From: Pomphorhynchus laevis
Lineage: Eukaryota; Acanthocephala; Palaeacanthocephala; Echinorhynchida; Pomphorhynchidae
NCBI GenBank assembly: GCA_012934845.2
Contig: WNNJ02003311.1
Span: 1 to 64,000, forward strand
Direction of reading: 5' to 3'
Length of the DNA: 64,000 bases
Both the position numbers and the translations under genes were made by a program. Under the pieces are notes generated by a model. The model ran no database searches. It had not been told where the DNA came from and was given only the letters and a program-made list of their open reading frames with translations. Of this stretch, positions 1 to 11,504 are shown one piece after another (within the stretch, counting starts at the first letter, position 1; each line of letters starts with the position of its first letter).

Positions 1-409
1 ATATTATAATATATTATATTATTAAATATATTATATTAATAATATTTAAAATATTTTACATTATATTTTGATAAAATGTTAAGATTCTATCTTAAATATT
101 TTCAACTTTATTTTCATGTTGATATTAGCTACTGGTGAAAATTCCAAATTAAGTAAAATATTATCGAGTAATTTGAAATTACTTGATCGGATTTAAACTC
201 TGGACGTTTGTATCGCGATTCAAAGTTACATCTACTAGGCTGGCTGCTACAGTGGTGTAGATATTCATTTATGTACATTACTTTTGGTACGAGATCGTAT
301 TCTAACGATCTATTAGAAACATAACTCATGTGTGTGATCCGCTGGCCGGATCACTGTTTTTCATGCTGTCACTTGCAATGAATGTTTTTAAATTAACTTG
401 ATTGCATAT
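1..409. other. AT-rich non-coding DNA with one strong hairpin
   Basis: I see no gene here. The first 130 bases are almost pure A/T. A perfect 8-bp hairpin lies at 334-341 / 347-354 (GTGATCCG and its complement, loop CTGGC), followed by a T-run. Its layout resembles the 3'-terminal stem-loops of the LINEs elsewhere in the window (for example 42052-42067, loop GCTG). It could therefore be the 3' end of a lost LINE, but no adjacent coding sequence proves that. Confidence 0.5.
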
Positions 410-840
410 GTGAGCTGAAATTCTTCTGATTGTTGTACTATATTATCCTCACAGATTTGTTCCTATTTTGGATACAGCAGGCGCTACTAATCAGTCTGTG
501 TTGGTCTCATCAGCTGCTGACTCAGACCTACATTTTACGTTTTGACTCTGAACTCACATCCATTCTCGATCTTCTCTTATTCTACAAACCTCACCCACAC
601 CGTCGCTTGCACCGTGCCCCATGGTTTGACATCCAGTGCCAACTCTCAAAGCGTTGACTCCGTCATGCTTTTCGAGTAAATCACCGCTCTCTTAGACGTG
701 AGCTGAAATTCTTCTGGTTGTGGCACGACATTATACTCTCAGGTATTGTTCCTATTTTTGATACAGCAGGTGCTGCTAATCAGTCTAGGTTGGTCTCATC
801 AGCTGCTGACTCAGACCTATATTTTACGTTTCAACCCTTA
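410..840 (+). repeat. Two direct repeats of about 138 bp around a LINE fragment
   Basis: The segments 410-547 and 698-836 are direct repeats. Both start GTGAGCTGAAATTCTTCTG and both end in a hairpin-rich block containing GGTCTCATCAGCTGCTGACT. The stretch between them (541-697) resembles 40080-40200 of the long LINE on the + strand: both hold a CGTGCCC.GGTTTGACATC segment and an AAAGCGTTGACTCC/AAAGCGTCGACTCC segment. It translates to APWFDIQC, typical of the linker between the endonuclease and RT of CR1/jockey-group LINEs. On the minus strand the repeat ends are related to the hairpin repeat family of 54.2-56.3 kb. Read as decayed LINE-derived sequence. Confidence 0.55.
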
Positions 841-1344
841 TTAAATGTCGTGTTATATTAAATATTAAATATTTCAATATTTATTTATTTTTTAATAATT
901 AAAATAATTAAATTTTATTTTTAATATTTTCAACTTTATTGTCATTTAATTACTGAAGTAAATATAATATTATATATAATAATATAATATCTGGACATGA
1001 CCAGATATATTAAACAATTAAATTTTATATTATTTTAATAAATAATCATATAGCTACTGACATGTTAAAAAATACTATTTTGCAAAAGCTTCTCGTGTTT
1101 GTTAAAACGTGTAGTCAGTCTAATCGATTATTGAGACCACAATTGAGTACTGAAGAGAATTTATTATTAGTTATAATATATTCAATTAACTAATTTTAAA
1201 ACAAATCTTTAAAAACTTAAATAAATCAGTGACACTTAGCAGCGATGAAAATTCTATGATTTGTTACCCTTTGCATTTTTCACAACTTGTACTTCAAATG
1301 TTCTTCGTCAATCTTTCATTTATTTTGATCACTTATCGATCCAT
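841..1344. other. AT-rich intergenic DNA, no gene seen
   Basis: Low-complexity A/T sequence with many TTAATA/ATAATA runs. Short open frames at 1229-1452 have no recognisable motif and lead into the satellite. I see nothing functional. Confidence 0.6.
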
Positions 1345-3337
1345 ATACGATCCGTTTACGATCCGTATCAATTTAAAAACGGATTTTTATTTTTTATACT
1401 CACGTTTGTTTATAATACCGATCAAAGATTAAAATTAAAACGCACAAGTTAACATTTTTAATATCGATCGGAGAATCAAATTAATACGCCCAAATGAACT
1501 TTTTAATACCAATCGGAAATCAAAATTAAAACGCACAAATAAACTTTTAAATACCGATCGAAAATCAAAATTAAAAAGCACAAGTAATCATTTTTTATTC
1601 CTGATCGGTAATCAATATAAAAACATTTTTAATACCAATCGGATATAAAAATAAAAACGCACAAATTAACTTTTAAATACCGATCGGAGATTTAAATTAA
1701 AACGCACAAATGAATATTTTAAAAGCCGACCAGAGATCAAAATTAAAACGCAAAAATAAACTTTTTAATACCGATCGGAAAATAAAATTAAAACGCACAA
1801 ATGAACTTTTAAATACCGATCGGAGATTTAAATTAAAACGCACCAATTACACTTTTAATACCGATCGGAAATCAAAATTTAAACGCACAAATAAACTTTT
1901 TAATATTGATCGGAAATTAAAATTAAAACGCACAAATGAACTTTTTAATACTGATCGGAAATTAAAATTAAAACGCACAAATAAACTTTTTAATACCGAT
2001 CGAAGATTAAAATTAAAACGCACAAATGATCATTTTTATTACCGATCTGAGATTAAAATTAAAACGCACAAATAATCATTTTTTATTCCTAATTGGTAAT
2101 CAATATATAAACGCCAAAATGAACTTTTAAATACCGATCGCAGATTAAAATTAAAACGCCCAAATAAACTTTTTAATACTGATCGGAAATTAAAATTAAA
2201 ACGCACAAATGAACTTTTAAATACAGCTCGGAAATTAAAATTAAAACGCACAAATGATCATTTTTATTACCTTTTTATTCCATATCGGTAATAATTATAT
2301 ATATGCGTTTTAATTTTGATCTTTGGTCGGTATTAAAAATATTCATTTGTGCGTTTTATTTTTGATCTGCTATCGGTATTAAAAATGTTAACTTGTGCGT
2401 TTTAATTTTAATTTCCGATCAGTATTAAAAAGTTCATTTGTGCGTTTTAATTTTGATCACTGGTCGGTATTAAAAATATTCATTTGTGCGTTTTATTTTT
2501 GATCTCCTATCGGTATTAAAAATGTTAACTTGTGCGTTTTAATTTTATTCTCCGATCGGTAATAAAATGTTCATTTGTGCGTTTTAATTTTATTCTCCGA
2601 TCGGTATTTAAAAGTTCATTTGGGCGTTTATATATATTTATTACCGATATGGAATAAAAAGTGATTATATGTGCGTTTTAATTTTGATTTCTAAAAGTGT
2701 AATTGGTGCGTTTTAATTTAAATCTTCGATCGGCATTAAAAATGTTAACTTGTGCGTTTTAATTTTAATCTCTGATCAGTATTTAAATGTTCATTTGGTC
2801 ATTTTTATTACTGATCAGAGATTAAAATTAAAACGCACAAGTTAACATTTTTAATGCCGATCGAAGATTTAAATAAAAGCACACCAATTACACTTTTAGA
2901 AATAAAAATTAAAACGCACAAATAATCACTTTTTATTCCATATCGGTAATAAATATATATAAACGCCCAAATGAACTTTTTAATACTGATCGGATAATAA
3001 AATTAAAACGCATAAATGAACATTTTTAATACCGATCGGAGATTAAAATTAAAACGCACAAATAAACTTTTTAATACTGAACGGAAATCAAAATTAAAAC
3101 GCACAAATGAACTTTTAAATACAGATCGGATAATAAAATTAAAACGCACAAATAATCATTTTTTATTCCTAATCGGTAATCAATATATAAACGCCCAAAT
3201 GAACTTTTAAATGCCGATCAGAAATTAAAATTAAAACGCACAAGTTAACATTTTTAATGCCGATCGAAGATTTAAATTAAAACGCACCAATTACACTTTT
3301 AGAAATCAAAATTAAAACGCACAAATAATCACTTTTT
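1345..3337. repeat. 45-bp satellite array, left block with an inverted segment
   Basis: The array is built from a unit of about 45 bp: an AT spacer, then ACGCACAAATGAAC, then TTTTTAATACCGATCGGAGA. Variant units carry ATTCCTAATCGGTAATCAAT and ACGCCCAAATGAAC and recur in a fixed order, so there is a higher-order arrangement. Units run in one orientation up to about 2285, are inverted from about 2290 to 2797, and then return to the first orientation. Each unit holds the palindrome CCGATCGG. Because 45 is a multiple of three, some stretches stay open as 15-residue repeats (for example 1710-2075, with NTDR and KLKRTN in each unit). I regard this as a by-product of unit length, not a gene. Confidence 0.92.
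2530..3070. repeat. Large palindrome formed by the satellite inversion
   Basis: About 260 bp on each side of position ~2800 are reverse complements of one another, variant unit by variant unit. The same succession of unit types reads outwards on both sides, including the ATTCCATATCGGTAATAAAT unit. This marks the right-hand breakpoint of the inverted satellite segment. A few single-base differences separate the arms. Confidence 0.75.
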
Positions 3338-3442
3338 TTAATTGTTGATTTCTTTTCGGCCTGAAAACCAAATATAAAAACAAACAAGTAATAATTCAAA
3401 GAAATAGTTAACCTCTTCGTATAATGTCCATAATCGATAGCG

Positions 3443-3862
3443 TTAGACTTCCTCCTCTTCGTTATCACTACTTTCAGATAGCGCCTGATCATCTAGAATA
3501 TCTGAATCAACCGATCCACTGACAACTAGCCGGCCTTTTTCCGGTATCATCTGTTTGTTTATAGTGGGCGTGATTATTTGATCTGTTTCACAAAAGTCAG
3601 TTAATAATTCTGTTTCATAATTAAAACTTCCGTCCGATTCATGATTATCACTATTTGCGTTCGATAAACTGTCAGTTAATTCAGAATCAGATATTGTATG
3701 TACGTCATGTGTCATATAATCGACGGTCTGTTTACTAATTTCGGTTTCTGGCTGTGAGTTTATAGGTAAAGATTCAGGATCATCAGCGTCGTTATTATTT
3801 GATGAATTGTCACATTGTTGCAGAAAGGTGTCAAAATGTGGCTTAATTTTGCTTAAAAGACT
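3443..3862 (-). pseudogene. Acidic open frame in line with the LINE endonuclease ORF
   Basis: About 140 codons are open directly after the stop of the endonuclease frame and in the same phase. The sequence is strongly acidic (many Asp, Glu, Ser and Asn; last residues SESSDNEEEEV) and has no recognisable domain. The first ATG is at 3715. It could be a former C-terminal extension cut off by one stop, or a separate small ORF in the 3' region. Function unknown. Confidence 0.45.
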
Positions 3863-4831
3863 TTAGGGCTTTACTGTGATTGCAGAGCTTAATACTTTTA
3901 GTGTGAATTTTCCGTTTTCTTCTGCACAATCTCTGTAGGAACACAATTTATGAGTTCCTGTAAAAACTGACGTATCGACACTGGATCCTGGTATATTAGC
4001 TAGCGTGACAATTACTTCATTTGTATTGTTAAATTCAATGTATTCAGGAGCGGACTGATCAATTGACGATGGAAGAAAGTCAACTGCCAGATCAAGTGCC
4101 TGGAAGGGGTTCATTCTTCGTGTGGGATTCTCCATTATGGGGTTAGCGATCTCGTAATACGGTCGGTTTAACATATCAATGCTAGATAATATAGCTTTTG
4201 AATTTCCTCTCATTAGTGCTATTGATATTCGTTGAAAGAGCCGTGCAGATGCGATGCTGTATGGTATAGATGATCGAATTGCTAAGTATCGGGCGATTCG
4301 TCTGATGATTTTCTCCCCTTCCATATTCCAGCCGCCGTAACACTCCAAGACTGCAGGTATGAAGTTATATCCCGCCTCAATCATTTTAGCACGGTACTTT
4401 CTATCTTTGACCGATGATGCGTACTGCGCAGCTGCGTAACCAGGCACATAAGCTGACTGTCGAAGAAACGATTTCTGTAGTGGATGTGTTACCGCGAAGT
4501 CTATAGCATCTGAAGGATCCCCGTAGATCAGAATATCGGCTGGCCGTTCTTGAAGATTTTGGACAAGGTTGCGAACCTCGCAACCCACATGCATTCCTGC
4601 TGATTGTGCCGCCTGGAGAACGACGTCACGAATTCCATTATGACGCATTCCTGGAAAACCACCGTAGTTGCAAGTTAGTGCATGGAAGCCCTCAGCATCT
4701 GCGTTTCGAAAACATCGACTACAACGGTAGTCACTTGGAGCAATTTGCAGGCCTAACCACATTCTTATAAGAATTGTAAATTCTTGGTCGGTAAGAGCTA
4801 GGCCGAGACTTCGATTTGGGGCGCATTGCAA
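3863..4831 (-). pseudogene. Zinc finger and restriction-like endonuclease domain of the LINE
   Basis: The first 35 residues are RT-linked sequence. A knuckle with Cys37, Cys40, His50 and Cys54 follows, then a G.RHN.IRD segment, then Arg96-Pro-Ala-Asp99 and a second acidic residue in AIDFAV (Asp111). Further on is a K.RKYR.....GY.F.P.VLE.YG segment. This is the CCHC plus PD-(D/E)XK arrangement of site-specific LINE endonucleases, which nick the target. The stop at 3863-3865 is followed in the same frame by 140 more open codons to 3443. That stretch includes an acidic, Ser/Asp/Glu-rich tail ending in EEEEV. Either the protein once had an acidic C-terminal tail or this is a chance read into the 3' region. 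Confidence 0.78.
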
Positions 4832-5558
4832 CCATGCGTTCGCATGTGGCTGTGATACCGCTATTAGTCTGGCCCTTGTCCGATCATCTCCAGTGTCTAA
4901 TAGATTTTTACGCTTCTCTTAGTCAATTTTGAACGATATTTGATGTTATCTTGTGGATGAAGCCTGTTGTTCCACTTCTGCTCCGTGTAGCGCAAGTATT
5001 TCATTCACGTTTACAAAGCCCAGAAATGTATTTGGATCCTGGTTCACAAACGCGGCCACTGTGCTGACGCTTGCTGCAAAGGCTGCCGCTCTGTGTTTGT
5101 TTGTACTCCTAAGGCCCAGACCGCCCATTTTTTAGTGGGAGCTCAACTTCAGATCGTGTTCGCGCCGACAGTTGTATTGAAGCGATGATTTCCATCGCCC
5201 GTATCACAGCATTATTAAACTGCTTACAGAAAAGTTCGGTGCTTGCTGGATGTACATTCCTCATTAGGAATGCTATTCGTTGAGCGGAAGCACAGTGGCG
5301 CAATAGCAGGTAAGCCACATGAGCGTCCGGAAGCGATGCGACAAGCTCTGTGTCATTTACTAGGTTAGGTAAGCAACTATTTATGAGATATGCTTCTACA
5401 AACTCTTGCGAACCAATTGGGCATCCCAAAAGAGTAAAATTGCCGTCAGACTTGGTATGTGGAGAGTGGGTCAATTTTGTCTGCGTTGAGATAATTGCTT
5501 CTGTGTGGCCTATTAATTCGGCTTTTTCCAATTCATTGATAGTCCGATTTTTTCCAGC

Positions 5559-6386
5559 TCATTTGCTATCATGTTTAATGTTAAAAACTGCCTCGGGTTC
5601 ACCTCCAATTATTCCATCGTCTAAATACCACTTGTTAAAACCGGTACCTGTAAACGAGTCGACTTTCCGAATAATCGGTTGGATTGCCAGTGCGAAAAGG
5701 AATGGGCCCAGAGGGTCCCCTTGTTGTACTCCTGCTGACGATGTAAGGCTTTTTGCTGCTCCAAATCGTAATTTTGATGGTTGCGAGTAGCACCATTTGA
5801 TCCACGGTCCGATAGAAGGTGCTTCAATGTCGACTGCGTCAATAAAGCATTGCCTGTCAACTGTATTAACAGCGTTCGAAACATCCACTTTCGCCCATAC
5901 CCAATTTTCCGAGGTGTGCATCTGTTCGTGCAATCGTCGAACCTGGTGAATTATTAAATCTGCGCCATTTGCCACCGCAACACCGACCTGTTGTGGTTGA
6001 AATATTTGAGTGAACTTATCGCGCATCTTCGTGCAAATACACTTTGCACACACCCTCCGTAACAATTCTCCTGCCGCTATTGGGCGTATACCTCCATTTG
6101 GTTTTTCTATAGCGATAAGATCTGCACCCGCAAAATATCGAGATATATCTACAGGAAGGTCACCGGCTGCCATATAATTTATCAGATGTATCAGGCGGCT
6201 TAGAAGCTTTCCAGACTGGTCCGCTGTGATCATGTCTTGTAGGTGTTCGGCTCTTAAACCCAGACAACCTGGTGACGATGCAGAGGGGAATGAGAAAATT
6301 GAATCACGAACGGTATTCGAATCGATGACAATACCGTGTTCTGCCGTTGGGATTGAGGTTATAATACCTTTACCGCGTCGGTGCAA
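5559..6386 (-). pseudogene. Reverse transcriptase domain of the endonuclease-type LINE
   Basis: The translation reads as the fingers and palm of a LINE RT. It holds a SSPGCLGLRAEHLQD segment, ADLIAIEKPNGGIRPIAAGE (fingers), WVWAKVDVSNAVNTVDRQ (palm motif A with its aspartate), GVQQGDPLGPFLFALAIQPI (motif B) and KWYLDDGIIGG (catalytic YLDD in place of the usual YADD). The frame ends in a stop at 5559-5561 but continues open in the same frame through 5531-5109, which carries the thumb region, so one nonsense change separates two halves of one protein. RT would copy element RNA at a nicked target. Identification as RT is firm; the exact clade is inferred from the downstream endonuclease. Confidence 0.85.
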
Positions 6387-6883
6387 ATCTGTGAGCTTAC
6401 GGTGTGTCTGTTCTGTGAACGGCGCCAGCCGTGCGAAGATATTCGTTTCATTGCCTTGCCGTAGTTTCCCTGTCGCACAAGTTCGATTGTCATTGTCTTT
6501 GATTTGTCGTGTTTATGTCGGGTCGTTTGTTGAGCACAAACATGCGTGAGAAAGGGTGTCAAATGCCGACAAATATGTAGACACCTTGCAACAGCTTGCC
6601 GAATCCAGCAACGTGGACGGGGAGACGTCAAAGGCAGACAAGTCCACGGATAAGGCGGAATCAAAAGAATAGCGACGCTGTTTTTCCTTAAAATTTTATT
6701 TATCTTTATTTTTATTTATTTGAACTGTATATTGATTGTTTAGATTTTTATTATTTATTATTTTGTCAAACTGCCTGTTTTCGGCTGACTTTAGTGCATT
6801 CTAAATTAATATTAGTGATTAGTCTAAAAAGTGTCTAGATTAAAATATTAATTATTAATCATAATTAATATTTACTAATATTA

Positions 6884-8645
6884 AATAATCACTTTTTATT
6901 CCATATCGGTAATAAATATATATAAACGCCCAAATGAACTTTTAAATACCGATCGGAGAATAAAATTAAAACGCACAAATGAACATTTTTATTACCGATC
7001 GGAGAATAAAATTAAAACGCACAAGTTAACATTTTTAATACCGATAGGAGATCAAAAATAAAACGCACAAATGAATATTTTTAATACCGACCAGAGATCA
7101 AAATTAAAACGTACAAATGAACTTTTTAATACTGATCGGAAATTAAAATTAAAACGCACAAATGATCATTTTTATTACCGATCGGAGATTAAAATTAAAA
7201 CGCACAAATAATCATTTTTTATTCCTAATCGGTAATCAATATATAAACGCCCAAATGAACTTTTAAATACCGATTAATGATTAAAATTAAAACGCACAAG
7301 TTAACATTTTTAATGTCGATCGAAGATTTAAATAAAAACGCACCAATTACACTTTTATACTGATCAGAAATAAAAATTAAAACGCACAAATGAACTTTTT
7401 AATACTGATCGGAAATGAAAATTAAAACGCACAAATGATCATTTTTATTACCGATCAGAGATTAAAATTAAAACGCACAAATAATCATTTTTATTCCTAA
7501 TCGGTAATCAATATAAAAACGCCCAAATGAACTTATATATACCGATCGGAAATTAAAATTAAAGCGCACAACTGATCATTTTTATTAAGGAGATTAAAAT
7601 TAAAACGCACAAGTTAACATTTTTAATGCCGATCGAAGATTTAAATAAAAACACACCAATTACACTTTTAGAAATCAAAATTAAAACGCACAAATAATCA
7701 ATTTTTATTCCATATTGGTAATAAATATATATAAACGCCCAAATGAACTTTTTAATACTGATCGGATAATAAAATTAAAACGCATAAATGAACATTTTTA
7801 ATACCGATCGGAGATTAAAATTAAAATGCACAAATAAACTTTTTAATACTGATCGGAAATCAAAATTAAAACGCACAAATAATCATTTTTTATTCCTAAT
7901 TGGTAATCAATATATAAACGCCCAAATGAACTTTTAAATACCGATTAGTGATTAAAATTAAAACGCACAAGTTAACATTTTTAATGCCGACCGAAGTTTA
8001 AAATTAAAGCGCACAAATGATCATTTTTATTAACGATCGGAGATTAAAATTAAAACGCTCAAGTTAACATTTTTAATACCGATCGGAAGTAAATATTAAA
8101 ACGCACCAATTACACTTTTATACTGATCGGAAATCAAAATTAAAACGCACGAATAATCATTTTTTAATCCTGATCGGTAATCAATATAAAAACGCTCAAA
8201 TGAACATTTTTAATACAGACCAGAAATCAAAATTAAAACGCACAAATAATCATTTTTATTCCTGATCGGTAATCAATACAAAAACGCCCAAATGGAGTTT
8301 TTAATACCGATCGGAAGTCAAAATTAAAACGCACAAATAAACTTTTTAATACTGATCGTTAATTAAAATTAAAGCGCACAAATGATCATTTTTAATAGCC
8401 ACTAGTAATCAAAATTAAAACGCACAAATGAACATTTAAATATCGATCGGAGAATAAAATTAAAACGCACAAATAGACATTTTTAATACCTATCGGAGAT
8501 TAAAGTTAAACCGAACCAATTACACTTTTAATACTGATCGGAAATCAAAATTAAAACGCCCAAATGAACTTTTAAATACCGATCGCAGATTAAAATTAAA
8601 ACGCACAAATGAACATTTTTGATACCGATAGGAGAATCAAATTAA
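6884..8645. repeat. 45-bp satellite array, right block
   Basis: This continues the array of 1345-3337 after the inserted LINE, with the same unit variants (ACGCACAAAT, CCGATCGG, ATTCCTAATCGGTAATCAAT). The segment 6905-7110 matches the reverse complement of about 2330-2660 closely, showing that the inverted part on the left came from this array. Unit identity falls towards 8500-8640. Confidence 0.92.
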
Positions 8646-8785
8646 AACGAACAAATAAACGCGTTTATTTGTTCGTTTAGATCCCTCTAAACGAACATTT
8701 ATTCGTTTAGAGGGATCTAAACGAACGAATTTATTTGTTCGTTTAGATCTTAAAACCTCGTTTATTTGTTCGTTTATATATTAAT
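8645..8785. repeat. Nested palindromes at the satellite edge
   Basis: Two perfect palindromes abut: 8645-8661 / 8662-8678 (17-bp arms, no loop) and 8671-8695 / 8702-8726 (25-bp arms, 6-base loop). They share the word AAACGAACAAATAAA, which recurs again to about 8785. They border the satellite and look like a foldback or replication-slippage product of its last unit. Confidence 0.85.
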
Positions 8786-8920
8786 TTTTTATATGTTAAA
8801 TATTGTTTATTATTTTCGTACTACTTCATTATTATGCGTTAAGACGTGACCAGAAACCTGAATAATAATAAAAACCCTAATCGTCCAAATATTCAAATTT
8901 TTTTCAATATAATGACTTAA
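8786..8920. repeat. Host sequence paralogous to 42230-42330 and 43610-43710
   Basis: The words ATTATGCGTTAAGACGTGAC and CAGAAACCTGAATAATAA, followed by a CGTCCAAATATTCAA stretch, recur at all three places. It is diverged kin of the segment just upstream of RIOK3 exon A (about 11400-11500). It appears to be non-coding DNA of the duplicated RIOK3 locus. Confidence 0.7.
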
Positions 8921-10645
8921 ACTTTGACCGATCCGTCTCTAATCGCCCAACATTTAGCTGATGGCTTCCTGGTACAGGCTTTGACCTTTATCAAACTGCA
9001 TGACTTTAGTTGGAAGTATGTTCCGGTTGCTCATCGGTGTTGTGTTCGTCCACTCAGAGTGGATGAGGTGTTGAACGAGGTTATGAAGCTCGATTCGTTT
9101 ACATCTCCGGGACCAGACAATATTGCCCCCTTCCTCGTCAAATCCCTAGCGAACGAACTGAGCAATGATTTAACTATGTTCTTCAGATACAGCTTAGACA
9201 CATCTTCGATTCCTGACAGTTGGAAGTGTGCAATTGTGGTGCCTATTCCCAAAAAGCATCCTGTTAGCTTTTGCGCGCACTTTCAGCCCATTAGCTTGAC
9301 TAGCGTATTCTGCAAATTTTTAGAAAGAATCATTGCTAGTAGAATCAGGGATCATTTGGATCATAATCACATATTGGTTGAATCTCTACATTGTTTCAGG
9401 ATCGGACGTTTATGCCTTACTAACCTACTAACTGCGCGGAAAAATGGGCTGATGCTCTGGGGGCTGGGTTTCAGGTTCATACAGTATTCCTTGATTTTTC
9501 GAAAGCTTTTGATAGGGTACCACACGACGGCATAGTGTCTTTACTGTATCACTATGGACTTCATTCATATATTTGTGAGTGGGTCAGGGAATTTCTATCG
9601 AATAGGACTTTCCGAGTTTGTGTGGGGTGTGTGTTTTCTTATTCGGTGAATGTTAATTCTGGCGTACCGCAGGGATCAGTCCTTGGCCCACTACTCTTTA
9701 TAATCTTCATTAATGATCTGCTACTCCGCCTATCATGATATCATCTAGCTTTCGCAGACGATATAAAGATTTGGTCGATCATTAGAAGCCCTGCTGATCG
9801 AGTATCGTTACAAAATGATCTAAACTCCCTGATCAAGTGGTGCGATTCTACCAGACTACGGTTGAATGTTGATAAATGTGTCCTCATGCAACTAGGTCGC
9901 CCTATTAAAACTCTAAGGTACTTTATTTGAGATATGGTCTTAAAGGAAGTGTCTCATCATAAGGATTTAGGGATTATTGTCCATACATCCTTGAAAACAA
10001 AGTTGAACACCGACTTCTTTATAGGTAAAGCTACTAGGGCGTTATATTGTATTAAAAATGCATTCCTCAGTTTAAGCTGTCATATGTTCAAGAGGTTATT
10101 CATCTCCATCGTCAGGCTACACTTGGAGTACTGCATTCAGGCTTGTTTCCCTGTCACTAAGCAAGAACTATTAGACCTGGAGTCTATTCTTAGGCGCGGA
10201 TCGAGGCTCTGTATTGGCTTAAGTGGTATTGACTATTATGTACGTCTAAGTCGTATTGGGATGTTGTCGGTACGTGAGAGGTTCATATCCTTGGAAATGC
10301 TATGTCTATGGCATATGTCGAATGATGTGGTAGGTTATCCCACCGATGTAATCACTAGGCGGGTAGATCAGTTGCGGGGACATAGCAGAGTCTTGTATAA
10401 ATTTGGATTTGGCAGATTACCAAAAGTGTATACTCTCGAGGAGAGGAATTAACATGTGGAATTCGTTGCCTGAGGAAGTCGTTGCAGCCCCCAGTTTGAG
10501 AACGTTTAAATCACGATGCTACAAATGGATACGTGAACAATGCCGCCATTCAACACTACCACTGGAATACTTTAATTAGCTACGTTGACTGACCATTTGC
10601 TTTTTTTTGGACTCTGCCTGTATAGCCTTTTGGCTTTGGTATGTA
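8921..10645 (+). mobile_element. CR1-like LINE, 5'-truncated and broken
   Basis: The RT is readable across three stretches. 8924-9535 holds a SPGPDNIAPFL segment, then SWKCAIVVPIPKK, then a PISLTSVFCKFLERI segment. Around 9490-9740 there is LDFSKAFDRVPHD (motif A) and SGVPQGSVLGPLLFIIFIND (motif B). FADDIKIW (motif C) follows near 9757, and the C-terminal region runs 9934-10452. The frame changes once near 9440-9535, and there are stops near 9738 and 9929. The 3' end carries a small hairpin (AGCC-TTTT-GGCT) and an (ATA)n-like tail at 10648-10662, like the two LINEs at 43.8 and 46.9 kb. The endonuclease half is missing, so this is a 5'-truncated insertion. Confidence 0.85.
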
Positions 10646-11504
10646 TTGGAATAATAATAATATTTAAATGAAAAATAAAATGTCTCGGATTACTCAAGCA
10701 TGGAATTTATTCAGCATATAAATGCATTCAATTGTAAATATATTTTTAGACAAATCACAGTTAAGTTTAAATTGTAATTTCTGTAGATGACAACTGCAAT
10801 ATCGTTTTACAATTTTCTTACCAACTGACCGGAAATGAGATCTTTTACTAACTGTAAGTAGAAGTTTGAATACAATCGAAAGAGAATCACCGCTGAATGC
10901 GACGACGCAAATGCTCGTAATATTCCGTAATTACTCACAGTATGCGCATAATGGTAAAGAGTGTTCATTCTCTAATAAATTGGCTACTATGATCAATAGT
11001 ACAAAATTAAAGTTTAAGAAACTTGCTTGTCGCCATATATATAATACAACAAGCAAGTTGAAAATTTTCCTCACGCGTATTCTTTACAGAAAATGAACTT
11101 TGCTTTCATTAAGAATTAAAGTTTTACTTGGAAGTAAAACTGGTATTAGGGTTTAAACTAATTTAAATCAATACTGATATAACTGCGTTTACATAATGTA
11201 ATCGAATTGTAAAACCAATCGTTGTATCTTTGTAGTTATCAAATTAAGTCTATTATAGACTTATTTTAAGGTCTTAGAATATTGTTAGTATCTATTTGAA
11301 TTTATGTTGATTGTATTTGTAAAATTCTCTTATTCAATAGATATTGTGTAAATTATTATCTTGAGACAAATCTTAAAGTTTAAAACATTTTTACTATGTA
11401 CTAGGAATTGACCAGATACCTAAATATTAAAAACCTTAATCGCCTATTCATTTTTAAATATGGTTTACACATTGTTAAAATGATATCTTTATGATGTTTT
11501 CTAG
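10646..11504 (+). other. RIOK3 upstream or 5' non-coding region, copy 1
   Basis: This stretch is nearly identical to 46235-46926 joined to 51645-51818, with a 4.7-kb LINE removed between the latter two. It ends in a plausible splice acceptor (TTTTCTAG at 11497-11504) right before the RIOK3 start codon, so at least part may be the intron behind a non-coding first exon. An 11-bp arm pair (AACTTGCTTGT / ACAAGCAAGTT) around 11030-11060 could form a stem. A small open frame at 10866-11096 has no recognisable domain and I do not call it a gene. Confidence 0.6.

Larger units (their letters stand above)
3338..6882 (-). mobile_element. LINE with restriction-like endonuclease, inserted in the satellite
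   Basis: A non-LTR retrotransposon on the minus strand interrupts the satellite. The satellite sequence AAATAATCACTTTTT stands on both sides (3323-3337 and 6883-6897), and the right side resumes exactly where the left stops, so this is a likely target-site duplication of up to 15 bp. In order from the 5' end: an AT-rich leader (about 6665-6882), an RT N-terminal region (6359-6664), RT palm (5559-6386), thumb (about 4946-5531), then a CCHC finger and PD-(D/E)XK-type endonuclease (3863-4831). This order is that of R2/NeSL/HERO-like LINEs. It is disabled: there is an in-frame stop at 5559-5561 and the frame changes near 5110-5130 and near 6360-6390. Confidence 0.85.

Noticed and set aside
10866-11096. 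76-codon open frame upstream of RIOK3 exon A
   Set aside because: No domain. The paralogous stretch at 46450-46700 has the same DNA without a conserved frame of that length. Treated as non-coding locus sequence.
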